35,182 nucleotides of DNA from NCBI GenBank assembly GCA_018650795.1, contig JABIFG010000329.1, positions 1 through 35,182 on the forward strand, in the 5' to 3' direction. The DNA is from Fidelibacterota bacterium (GTDB lineage Bacteria; Fidelibacterota; UBA8477; JABMPR01). A model generated the notes under the pieces. The model saw only the letters and a program-made list of their open reading frames with translations. It was not told the DNA's origin and searched no databases. A program made the position numbers and the translations under genes. Shown here one piece after another: positions 8,905 to 16,169 of the stretch (the first letter of the stretch is position 1; the number at the start of each line of letters is the position of its first letter).

Positions 8905-9524
8905 CAATGATGATTAAAAAAGGCTATTTCATCATTACGGATATCACGGGATACACTATTTTTCTAACAGAAACTGAGTTGGACCATGCTCATCATATTA
9001 TTCATGCCCTTTTTGAGTCTCAACTCGATGTAATTGGAGCGCCTTTGCAAATCTCTAATTTTCAAGGGGATGCTATTTTATGCCATGTCCCTGAAGAAAC
9101 AGTGGGGCAGGGTGCTGATTTAATGCATCTAGTAGACGCTATTTATGATGCATTCTCCGCTAAGATCGCCGAGATGCAAATTGATCCACCTTGCGGATGC
9201 AATGCTTGCTCAAATATCACCATGCTGGATCTAAAAATGTTCATGCATTATGGGGAGTATCTGGTGAAAACTGTGGGGACCAGTGATGAAATCATTGGCT
9301 CTGATGTGATTACCGCTCATCGGATGATGAAAAACGATGTCCCTGAAAAAACAGGGATTCACTCCTACTTGCTGATAACTGAAACAGCTTTAAAAAAGCT
9401 TGGGTTGGAGAACGCTTCTAAATTTGTGGATTACTCACAAAACTATGAACATATCGGGGAAGTTGCCATGAATGTCACGCAGCTGGGTACTGCCAAGGGC
9501 AACCCTTTTCAACCGCATAAATAA
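8901..9524 (+). CDS. DUF2652 protein, class III nucleotide-cyclase-like fold
   Basis: This 207-residue protein has the N-terminal signature ITDITGYTIFL (D14) and FQGDAIL (D57). These correspond to the two metal-binding Asp strands of class III adenylate/guanylate cyclases. A Cys cluster (C98-G-C-N-A-C103) is followed by LDLKMFMHYGE, the pattern of DUF2652. Whether it makes a cyclic nucleotide is unknown, and the usual substrate-specifying Lys/Asp pair is not obvious to me. Residues about 130-150 hold the conserved GSDVITAHRMMKNDV helix. The start is taken as GTG at 8901, overlapping the upstream stop, and ATG at 8907 or 8910 is equally possible. It forms a two-gene operon with the TerB-like gene. 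Confidence 0.75.
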   Translation: MTMMIKKGYFIITDITGYTIFLTETELDHAHHIIHALFESQLDVIGAPLQISNFQGDAILCHVPEETVGQGADLMHLVDAIYDAFSAKIAEMQIDPPCGCNACSNITMLDLKMFMHYGEYLVKTVGTSDEIIGSDVITAHRMMKNDVPEKTGIHSYLLITETALKKLGLENASKFVDYSQNYEHIGEVAMNVTQLGTAKGNPFQPHK

Positions 9525-9536
9525 ATATTCAATACC

Positions 9537-9558
9537 TCAGCATGATATCTCATGCTGA
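9537..9558. terminator. Hairpin between convergent genes
   Basis: A perfect 8-bp stem (TCAGCATG/CATGCTGA) with a 6-base loop sits midway between the stops of the DUF2652 gene and the minus-strand YecH-like gene. No strong T-tract follows on either strand, so a weak bidirectional terminator or mRNA 3' end is the best guess. Confidence 0.45.
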
Positions 9559-9565
9559 AGGATCA

Positions 9566-9805
9566 TTAGTGATTACAGATTTGATCCTTGTCTAAACCGA
9601 AGCCGCCCTCGGTCGGGTGAAACTTACCTTTACTCTGCAGGAAATCCATAAGCTGATCAGCATTCATTCGATCAGATGAACATGTAAAATAGGTTGTTGC
9701 TGCACCAAACTGGGTGTGAATTGCTTCACGTAGTGATTCGCGAGTGTAGGAGAGACCGGAGTTAGCCATCATGTGCATGACTTCGTGACCGTGTATGTGA
9801 TTCAT
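9566..9805 (-). CDS. yecH: YecH-like (DUF2492) metal-binding protein
   Basis: At 79 residues it is the same length as E. coli YecH and matches it along its whole length: an N-terminal IHGHEV, ESL-x-x-AI, FG-x-x-x-x-[FY]-x-TCS, a KGKF segment, and a terminal I-C-x-H. The His/Cys set H3, H5, H7, C42, C77 and H79 is consistent with metal binding. Its biological role is not established. It is the last gene of the minus-strand run Rrf2-HAO-NapC-cupin-YecH, 36 bases after the cupin, and starts from an ATG preceded by GAGGT. Its place suggests a metal or nitrosative-stress accessory role, which is inference from context. Confidence 0.85.
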   Translation of the reverse strand: MNHIHGHEVMHMMANSGLSYTRESLREAIHTQFGAATTYFTCSSDRMNADQLMDFLQSKGKFHPTEGGFGLDKDQICNH

Positions 9806-9841
9806 TTATACCTCAAAATAATTAATACTTTCAAAAAAGAC

Positions 9842-10180
9842 TTAAACCCTCACCATTGTGAGTAGCATCTTAGAACTTTCCAATGCGTCCAGGGCATGGT
9901 TTATCATAGCTGGCATCAGGATAACCTCACCGGAACCTAAAGCAAACTTTTCTTCTCCGATAGTTATCTCCATATTTCCTTCAAGAATTTGCACATAGGC
10001 GTCCATGGGGCTGGAGTGGCCACTTAATCCCTGTCCTGCATCAAAAGCAAACAGGGTTAAGTTCACATCTTGTGATTTTCTTAGCGTTTTGCTAACTATG
10101 GCGCCGGGATTAATCTTGATATCATTTATTAAATCAAAGGCTTTTGCTGCGCCAAGCCCCTGGTCTGTTTCTATCTGCAT
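9842..10180 (-). CDS. Small cupin-domain protein
   Basis: This single-domain cupin of 112 residues has a conserved core: GHSSPMDAYVQILEGNMEITIGEEKFALGSGEVILMPAMINHAL. The first motif has a single His followed by SSPMD instead of the usual HxHxxxE, and one His remains in motif 2 (INHAL). Metal binding may therefore be reduced or different, as in a known subgroup of small anaerobe cupins. No enzymatic assignment is possible. Its ATG overlaps the TAA of the upstream multihaem gene by one base (TAATG), so it is translationally coupled to the respiratory operon and probably serves it as a sensor, binding or stress protein. Confidence 0.8.
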   Translation of the reverse strand: MQIETDQGLGAAKAFDLINDIKINPGAIVSKTLRKSQDVNLTLFAFDAGQGLSGHSSPMDAYVQILEGNMEITIGEEKFALGSGEVILMPAMINHALDALESSKMLLTMVRV

Positions 10181-11670
10181 TAGTACTGCTCCATTCTCGA
10201 TTCTTGCAAGTATTTATGGATTGCTGATTCAACCTCGAATGTATCTAATTTAGACAGATATTGATAGGGAAATTTACTGTCAAAAGCAAAGATATCATGA
10301 CAAACGGTACAGTCTGAGTCTACATCCTTACCCGTATCATCTTGCATATTTTCATGATGACATCGGAAGCAGCCATCATCTCGTTTATGTCCCAATTGAG
10401 ACGGATATACACCCCATTCAATATTCATATTGGGATGGATATATCGATCGTATTCAGCCGCTAGTAGATCACTGGTATTCGATATGTCTACTTGACGAGA
10501 GAAATAAATGTCCGGATAATTCTCCTGGTAATAGGCGAATAGGTGCTTGCGTACCTGTTCAACGCCACGCGATTTATCTGGAGAATGCGTCTGTAGTGCA
10601 TCCAATGCTTCACGTCTTATAAATGGCAGATCCAGGGGGATTATTCCATCAGCAAGGAATCCATCAACAATGTCCTCAGGCTCACGGTACACATGGGTAG
10701 CACGATTGTGGCAATCTACACAATCCATTTGTCGCTCTTCAAGTATCGGTGTATCCTGATTAAGGCGTTTGTTTTGAAACTGCCTTGAACTCCCATCGGG
10801 ATAATCGACTTTAACCCACTTTATCTTTGAGCGTTGATCATCGACACTTGCATAAGATACTTTAACACCCCTGGCAATATGCCAATGAACACCGACCCGT
10901 TCCTTTTGCATATCCGCATCAACTTTGAAGGAGAGGGTGGTATAAAGAGCTTCTGGTATCTCATCATTGGTATAGTGAATCCGTTTTATGAGCTGTTCTC
11001 CATAGTGCTTCTCCGGCCAATGACACTTCTCACAAGTTTCTCGGGCAGGTCGCAACTGACGTACAGGTGTTGGAATGGGTCGCTCGTAAAGATTAAAACT
11101 TACACTGACCATCTGCCATAAACCATTAAGTTTAGATTCAAACAGAGCCTCAGCCCCTTCACCTACATGGCACGACACGCATTTTACATTGGCGTGAGAA
11201 GAAACCTGGTAGGTTTGCCATTCGGGATTCATAACACTGTGACAGGCCGTACCGCAAAACTCAGCTTCATCCATGAAATGGAGGGTTTGAGTGCTGGCCA
11301 GAATCAAGAATAAGACATTGATCAGGGTCAGAATACCTACCGTTTTAAAAATATGCGAACCAGTTATGGCCGCTTTAATCCCATCTTCCCCAAATTCCGT
11401 GCTGAGCAGTTCCAGCCCGGTTTTACCAGTGATTTGTTGCTGTCGCTTCCATCCCAGTGGGATCATTGCTAACCCAAAGAGAAAGAGGAGGGGTAAAACG
11501 AGGTAGGAGATTAAACCGATATAGGCATTGGTTACAAGTCCAACGAACCAGGCAAATTCCATAAAGATGAACATCAGGAAGGTGGATGTGGTGAGTACCA
11601 CACCCATTTTCCCTATTCGATTCCTGGAAACGCTCCGAATAAATTGCAGATATCTTCTGCTAATGGTCAT
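10180..11670 (-). CDS. Membrane-anchored multihaem cytochrome c (NapC/NirT/NrfH-like)
   Basis: This likely quinol-oxidising electron donor to the adjacent octahaem protein is 496 residues long. Three hydrophobic segments lie near residues 24-46, 50-73 and 108-128. A periplasmic domain carries six haem-attachment sites: an unusual CX3CH (C139-H144, FCGTACHSVMNPEW) and CXXCH at C164, C213, C317, C434 and C454. The first site with S-V-M-x-P-E matches the NapC/NrfH quinol-site region, and the second (CVSCHVG) fits the same superfamily. The protein is longer than NrfH or NapC, with an extra C-terminal haem domain. It starts 3 bases after the HAO-like stop, with GAGGAAGAG as ribosome binding site overlapping the end of that gene. 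Together the two resemble NrfHA and HaoA-CycX pairs. Confidence 0.88.
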   Translation of the reverse strand: MTISRRYLQFIRSVSRNRIGKMGVVLTTSTFLMFIFMEFAWFVGLVTNAYIGLISYLVLPLLFLFGLAMIPLGWKRQQQITGKTGLELLSTEFGEDGIKAAITGSHIFKTVGILTLINVLFLILASTQTLHFMDEAEFCGTACHSVMNPEWQTYQVSSHANVKCVSCHVGEGAEALFESKLNGLWQMVSVSFNLYERPIPTPVRQLRPARETCEKCHWPEKHYGEQLIKRIHYTNDEIPEALYTTLSFKVDADMQKERVGVHWHIARGVKVSYASVDDQRSKIKWVKVDYPDGSSRQFQNKRLNQDTPILEERQMDCVDCHNRATHVYREPEDIVDGFLADGIIPLDLPFIRREALDALQTHSPDKSRGVEQVRKHLFAYYQENYPDIYFSRQVDISNTSDLLAAEYDRYIHPNMNIEWGVYPSQLGHKRDDGCFRCHHENMQDDTGKDVDSDCTVCHDIFAFDSKFPYQYLSKLDTFEVESAIHKYLQESRMEQY

Positions 11671-11673
11671 TTC

Positions 11674-12999
11674 CTATTTCTCTTCCTCAAATAGTGGTTC
11701 ATATACTTTTTGTATTTCACCGGAGCGAATCCCTGCTTTCAACTCTTCTGTGCTACGGGTAATCCAGTTATGCATGGGATTCTTTGTGAAAAGTTCCTCA
11801 ATATAGGCATTTACTTCTGGATCGTTGTAGTGTTGAGCTTCCGGAATGAACTCAAAATAGAAGTTTTGGGCAACATCATACATGCCATGCCACCACGCAT
11901 AATCCGGACCCCCCATGGCTGCTCCATGGCGAACTCTCCGGCCTTCATGATGCCATAGTTCCCAGTAGACCCATTCAATTTTATTACTGAATGATGCCTG
12001 TCGCTCCAGGCGGTTATTCTTTCTGAGAAGATTCATAATCTCGGTAGCTGGTTTGGCGAATTTTTCATTATACAGTCTGACAACACCATCAAACTGGTAA
12101 TAGAAATTGTCTACGAATTGGGTTTCATGACAGGCTGAGCAAACGTCCTGCATATGCTCCTTTTTTTCCGTCCAGTTGTCTTTGCGCTTTGATACTGGAG
12201 GTCGAAGTGTCCATGATATCCGATTACCTACATCATGAGTCACCTTTTGATTTGGAGTGGCTGACATATGGCAGGTCGCACATGTGGGCGCAATATTGTA
12301 ATCTTCACCGACAACCCACTTATCAGAATCAAGATTCATCTTATCTATGTTTGTGTAATAGGTATTACCATGTTTTGACTCCTCATATACTTCTTTTTGA
12401 GGATGATCAGGACCAAGGTGACATTTTGAGCAAGCTTCAGGTTGACGAGCCTGGGCTTTGTCGAATGAATGTCTGGTATGGCAGGCGGAACAGGCACCCT
12501 TTGATCCGTCAGGATTGATACGTCCGATGCCTGAGTTGGGCCAGGACAACTTGGAAAGTTTGTTGGGTGAATCAGGATCGATCTGAACTTTCGAACCATG
12601 ACAGGATTCACAACCCATGATGGCAATTTGATTTCCGCCAGCCACATGAGCGAGATAGGCATCCTTTGAATCCAGAATTTCTCCAGCATGAGCGTGATAG
12701 GAATTTGAAACCTGTTCAGTTTCATTGGGGTGACATTGACCACAGTCTTTGGGAGTTACCAATGTGGCAATCCAACTTCCTTCGTGTTTGAATGCGTCTG
12801 GATCCTTACGGTCTGCGGCATGGCAGTCATAGCAGGTCACATTGTGCCTGGCATGGTTTGATCCCAACCACTGTTTGTACATTCCCGCCGTCTTCTCCTT
12901 ATGGCAAGTCATACATTTTCCTGCGATTTCGCTTGTTGCGCCCAAAACCAAAGTGATTGCAAACAACAACATTAATGCGACGGATACTGAACGTTTCAT
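11674..12999 (-). CDS. Octahaem cytochrome c, hydroxylamine-oxidoreductase-like (HAO/eHao family)
   Basis: This exported redox enzyme of 441 residues has a signal peptide (residues 1-20) and eight CXXCH sites at C29, C56, C86, C130, C170, C190, C240 and C287. An HAO-type C-terminal helical region follows, including ELWHHEGRRVRHGAAMGGPD and AWWHGMY. The haem count and tail match octahaem HAO-like proteins rather than pentahaem NrfA. Family members oxidise hydroxylamine or hydrazine, or run in reverse on nitrite, NO or hydroxylamine. Pairing with a NapC/NrfH-like quinol partner favours the reductive type (inference). Whether the P460 cross-linking Tyr is present needs alignment, with Y367 or Y374 as candidates. 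The ribosome binding site is GAGGG, overlapping the Rrf2 stop region. Confidence 0.85.
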   Translation of the reverse strand: MKRSVSVALMLLFAITLVLGATSEIAGKCMTCHKEKTAGMYKQWLGSNHARHNVTCYDCHAADRKDPDAFKHEGSWIATLVTPKDCGQCHPNETEQVSNSYHAHAGEILDSKDAYLAHVAGGNQIAIMGCESCHGSKVQIDPDSPNKLSKLSWPNSGIGRINPDGSKGACSACHTRHSFDKAQARQPEACSKCHLGPDHPQKEVYEESKHGNTYYTNIDKMNLDSDKWVVGEDYNIAPTCATCHMSATPNQKVTHDVGNRISWTLRPPVSKRKDNWTEKKEHMQDVCSACHETQFVDNFYYQFDGVVRLYNEKFAKPATEIMNLLRKNNRLERQASFSNKIEWVYWELWHHEGRRVRHGAAMGGPDYAWWHGMYDVAQNFYFEFIPEAQHYNDPEVNAYIEELFTKNPMHNWITRSTEELKAGIRSGEIQKVYEPLFEEEK

Positions 13000-13009
13000 T
13001 TTTTCACCC

Positions 13010-13438
13010 TCATTTATTTAATTTTTGTATTGATACAGGTTTGAATTGTGCCACAGTGGTGGAGGCTAGCATCTGGCGACTCCGTTCTCTCAGAGGTGCC
13101 CATTCATCATGTACGGGACACTGTGTCTCGGCAGTACAGGTTGGTAGTCCAAGAACACAGCTTTCAAAAACGCCATTTCCATCGATGATTAGAATCACAT
13201 CAAGCAGGGAGAGTGACTCGGGTGCTTTGGCCAATGAGAAACCACCAGTTTTACCCCTGGAACTCAGTACAATACCATCTTTAACCAGACTCTGGAGTGT
13301 TTTTGAGATAAAGTGCCTTGAAATGCCCATATCTCTCGCAATCTGATCAGCAGGGATGTTTCCCTGATCCCGATATTCAGCCAGATATAGTATACCCTGG
13401 AGAGCGTATTCACATTTTCTTGAAAAAAGTACTGTCAT
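13010..13438 (-). CDS. Rrf2-family transcriptional regulator (IscR/NsrR-like)
   Basis: This 142-residue DNA-binding regulator has the Rrf2 opening FSRKCEYAL, a winged helix-turn-helix (IPADQIARDMGISRHFISKTLQSLVKDGIV) and the wing SSRGKTGGFSLAK. A cluster-binding motif follows: C94-X6-C101-X5-C107-X2-H110. Three Cys plus His is close to the IscR [2Fe-2S] pattern, and the Rrf2 family also includes the NO sensor NsrR. I start at ATG 13438, preceded by GAG. An in-frame GTG at 13453 lacks a ribosome binding site. It lies 10 bases upstream of the HAO-like gene and is probably autoregulated, controlling the operon in response to NO, redox state or Fe-S status (inference). Confidence 0.88.
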   Translation of the reverse strand: MTVLFSRKCEYALQGILYLAEYRDQGNIPADQIARDMGISRHFISKTLQSLVKDGIVLSSRGKTGGFSLAKAPESLSLLDVILIIDGNGVFESCVLGLPTCTAETQCPVHDEWAPLRERSRQMLASTTVAQFKPVSIQKLNK

Positions 13439-13484
13439 TAATATCTCGTACACGAATAATAATTAGTGCCTGCATGTATTGCAA

Positions 13485-13501
13485 ACATAACCGGAGTATA
13501 T
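13485..13501 (-). promoter_or_regulatory. Possible Rrf2 operator/promoter element
   Basis: An imperfect AT-rich dyad (ACATAACCGGAGTATAT) lies about 50 bases upstream of the Rrf2 start and contains a TATACT-like -10 on the minus strand. Partial symmetry around CCGG fits the general look of Rrf2 operators but is far from decisive. Confidence 0.2.
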
Positions 13502-13550
13502 AGTCTGATTTAAAGAAAAAACCTGAAACTGTATTGATTTCCCAAGTCGC

Positions 13551-13832
13551 TTAATTCATAAAATATTTTTGAAGGTACAAAAGAGCTGCCAGGGGAGCAG
13601 CAATGGCCATTATTTTATTAGCCCAGGTAGAGTCTTTCCAATTCCAATAACATGAGCTGCCAGACAGGGCAATCAATGTCCAGACGCCTGCCAGGTATAG
13701 TTCATAAATTTTTGGCCGCGTATCAGGTGAAGGCCACCCGAAGATGAACAAACCGATCAGTCCAATGACACCAATCGAAACCTGAATGATGTTGGTGATA
13801 TCTTTCTGCGATTTCTTACCGTTTTGTCCCAT
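13551..13832 (-). CDS. Small membrane protein, 93 aa, function unknown
   Basis: I do not recognise this family. After a short charged N-terminus (MGQNGKKSQKD) there are three hydrophobic segments, roughly residues 13-30, 45-57 and 70-90, with SSCYWNWKDSTWANK between the last two. The start is set at ATG 13832 because GGGAGGG lies five bases upstream. A longer frame to 13892 would overlap the transporter gene and lacks a ribosome binding site. It follows the SLC12-like transporter gene by 22 bases on the same strand, so it may be co-transcribed and act as a small accessory subunit, which is inference from position only. Confidence 0.65.
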   Translation of the reverse strand: MGQNGKKSQKDITNIIQVSIGVIGLIGLFIFGWPSPDTRPKIYELYLAGVWTLIALSGSSCYWNWKDSTWANKIMAIAAPLAALLYLQKYFMN

Positions 13833-13854
13833 AATCCCTCCCAGGTATAATCTA

Positions 13855-16038
13855 TTATACAACCATGCTTTCACCACCACTGTCTTTGACAAATAGACAT
13901 GAAGTGTTCACCGCGCTCGAAAGGGTATGCATCGTATCACCATCCAATTCGTTGGAAATACCAAAAATATTAAGATCTGCAAAGGGTGCAGTGGGTAATA
14001 CTTCTTTAAAATTACCAACCAGAACGATAGCCTCTGTAGTGACAGGGAGTCGGGCACGATCAAAGAGTCTTTCCTGGGCAGCCTTAGCATGTGCAGCATC
14101 ATCTTCATTCGCTACGGCAGTTATAAATCTGAGCTGACCATGCCAGTTTCGATTCAATTGAATGGACATGAGGATGGCCAGATCTTTGTTAGGGCTGGAT
14201 CGGCGGAGCCAGACATTCAGAGTATCCTTATTTCCCAACGCATTTTTTGCATGTTGTGAGTAGACCGCGATACCCATTTTTTCCCTGACGGCTACTGCTA
14301 TCATATCCTCGAGTCGTGTGTCTTTGGAACGATCATGACTCATGCTTAAAAACATGATATTGGGGGGAAAGTACATGCTGCGCATTACCTGCGCCGTAAT
14401 GCTTATACCTTCCAGGAAATGACGACACTCAATCAGAGATGTAGTGACGAGTAAATCTTCGGATTGGAGAGGTTCCGCCAACGCAGCCAATTGCGACTCC
14501 TTAGCTTTGTGCTCCTTTGAGTCTATTTTTAATTCTGGACCTTTCCTGAAAATTTTATTGCTCAAAGTACGGATAATGGAATTCACACTCTCCTCAGCAA
14601 TTCTCACAGAGAAGAGACGCAGGGTACCAGATGGAAAGACAATATCTCTAAGGAATCCCATACGATGTTTCCAGGTCAGGGGATCTTCTACAGGAACCAT
14701 GATATTGGGTTTCCAGGTTTTTGGATGTGACCTCATTTTTTCTGATTGTCTGGCTGACCATTCAGCCATTGCCATAAACATTCCAGCGCGAACATCACCC
14801 CAGGGTGCCTGCAAGCCTCGTTTGACCTGAACAAGATAGGCCATTATTATGAGGAGCCAGGCGACTGCAGCAAAAATGGGGTTGACCATAAACATGACGA
14901 TGACTGCCCACAAAAATCCTATAATAGGAATACTGATATGGACTTTAAAAAGAGGTCTGAAGGAAGGGATGCCTATCCCGATTTGGAGAGCAACAGAGAT
15001 GTTGATGGTAGCATAAGTAATCAGGAAAAACATGGTGAGCAGCGGAGCGATGGTATTCAAGTCTCCCAGTAATAGACTGACCAGTATAGCTGCTGCAGTG
15101 AATATGATTGAATAAACAGGTTCGCCCGCTTTGCTACGCTTGGCAAAAAGTCGAAAGAAGGGGATGACCTTATCCGATCCCATGGCCATGAGAGTTCGGG
15201 GAGCACCTACAACTGAACCCAGGGCTGATGAAAGCGTGGCTCCCAACACACCGGCGGCTACTGCAAGTTTCCAGCGTGAGATGTCCATCATAATAGTGTG
15301 ATTCGAAACCAATGCAGCTGAGTCAGCGAGATGATCAAGATAGTAAGCAACCACCACATAAATAACAAATGAGACAGCTATTGCCGATAGCATACCTAGA
15401 GGTAATGATTTCTTTGAATCCTTTAAATCACCTGACATAGCAGCACCAGCTTCAATTCCTGTTACTGCTGGAAAAAAGATGGCAAAAACCACCCAAAAGG
15501 ATGCCTGTGGAAAATCACCCCAGACGACTATCTGTGGGGTGACCTCCCCTGAAGCGGCAAAAAAGGATACCAGAGATACTGCAATGACAAACATGATCAG
15601 GTATTGTGTCCGCATAGCGAACTGGGCACCTAGGAGACTCACTATCAGCACCAGAACGAGTACTGAAACTCCTATTAGGATGGGATCATGGCTCGGGAAA
15701 AGGGCAATCCAGGCTTCAGTAAAACCTGAAATGTACATGGCGCCGCCCAGTGTTTGGGATAGATAAAGCGGGATGCCTACAGCACTTCCGGCTTCCAGAC
15801 CCAGAGATCTGGATATCAAGGCATAGGAACCTCCGGCACCCACCCGAGTGTTTGTGGCGATGGCCGCTATTGATAATCCTGTAGTGACTGTAATCATTTT
15901 TGCCAACAGGATGATAAGCAATGCACCGCCAAATCCTGCATTACCTACAACCCAACCGAGGCGTAGGTACATGATGACGCCAAGTATGGTTAGAATCGTG
16001 GGAGTGAAGACACCGGCAAATGTCCCTAATTTTTTCAT
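13855..16038 (-). CDS. SLC12-like cation-chloride/amino-acid transporter (APC superfamily)
   Basis: This integral inner-membrane transporter has 727 residues: about 12 membrane segments in residues 1-420 and a cytoplasmic C-terminal domain of about 300 residues. Signature segments resemble the cation-chloride cotransporters: GVFTPTILTILGVIMYLRLGW at the N-terminus, FAIFFPAVTGIEAGAAMSGDLKD in the middle, and VGAPRTLMAMGSDKVIPFF. The C-terminal half starts at KTWKPNIMVP, as in SLC12 C-domains, and is probably regulatory. The likely substrates are K+ or Na+ with Cl-, or amino acids, and sequence alone does not decide. The ATG has GAGGT eight bases upstream. It is transcribed divergently from the TonB receptor and followed by the small membrane protein. 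Confidence 0.85.
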   Translation of the reverse strand: MKKLGTFAGVFTPTILTILGVIMYLRLGWVVGNAGFGGALLIILLAKMITVTTGLSIAAIATNTRVGAGGSYALISRSLGLEAGSAVGIPLYLSQTLGGAMYISGFTEAWIALFPSHDPILIGVSVLVLVLIVSLLGAQFAMRTQYLIMFVIAVSLVSFFAASGEVTPQIVVWGDFPQASFWVVFAIFFPAVTGIEAGAAMSGDLKDSKKSLPLGMLSAIAVSFVIYVVVAYYLDHLADSAALVSNHTIMMDISRWKLAVAAGVLGATLSSALGSVVGAPRTLMAMGSDKVIPFFRLFAKRSKAGEPVYSIIFTAAAILVSLLLGDLNTIAPLLTMFFLITYATINISVALQIGIGIPSFRPLFKVHISIPIIGFLWAVIVMFMVNPIFAAVAWLLIIMAYLVQVKRGLQAPWGDVRAGMFMAMAEWSARQSEKMRSHPKTWKPNIMVPVEDPLTWKHRMGFLRDIVFPSGTLRLFSVRIAEESVNSIIRTLSNKIFRKGPELKIDSKEHKAKESQLAALAEPLQSEDLLVTTSLIECRHFLEGISITAQVMRSMYFPPNIMFLSMSHDRSKDTRLEDMIAVAVREKMGIAVYSQHAKNALGNKDTLNVWLRRSSPNKDLAILMSIQLNRNWHGQLRFITAVANEDDAAHAKAAQERLFDRARLPVTTEAIVLVGNFKEVLPTAPFADLNIFGISNELDGDTMHTLSSAVNTSCLFVKDSGGESMVV

Positions 16039-16169
16039 TTACTATGACCTCGTGATGAGAAAATGGATGTTAAGCTTAGTAATTTCACGGTTTCATATTA
16101 ATGAATAAATATATAATCTCACTAAATATTCCATTGATAATTCAATTGTGAATCTCAAATTTTCTGACC

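Noticed and set aside
13833-13892. Longer N-terminus for the small membrane protein
   Set aside because: It would overlap the transporter gene by 38 bases and lacks a ribosome binding site, whereas ATG 13832 has GGGAGGG at ideal spacing.
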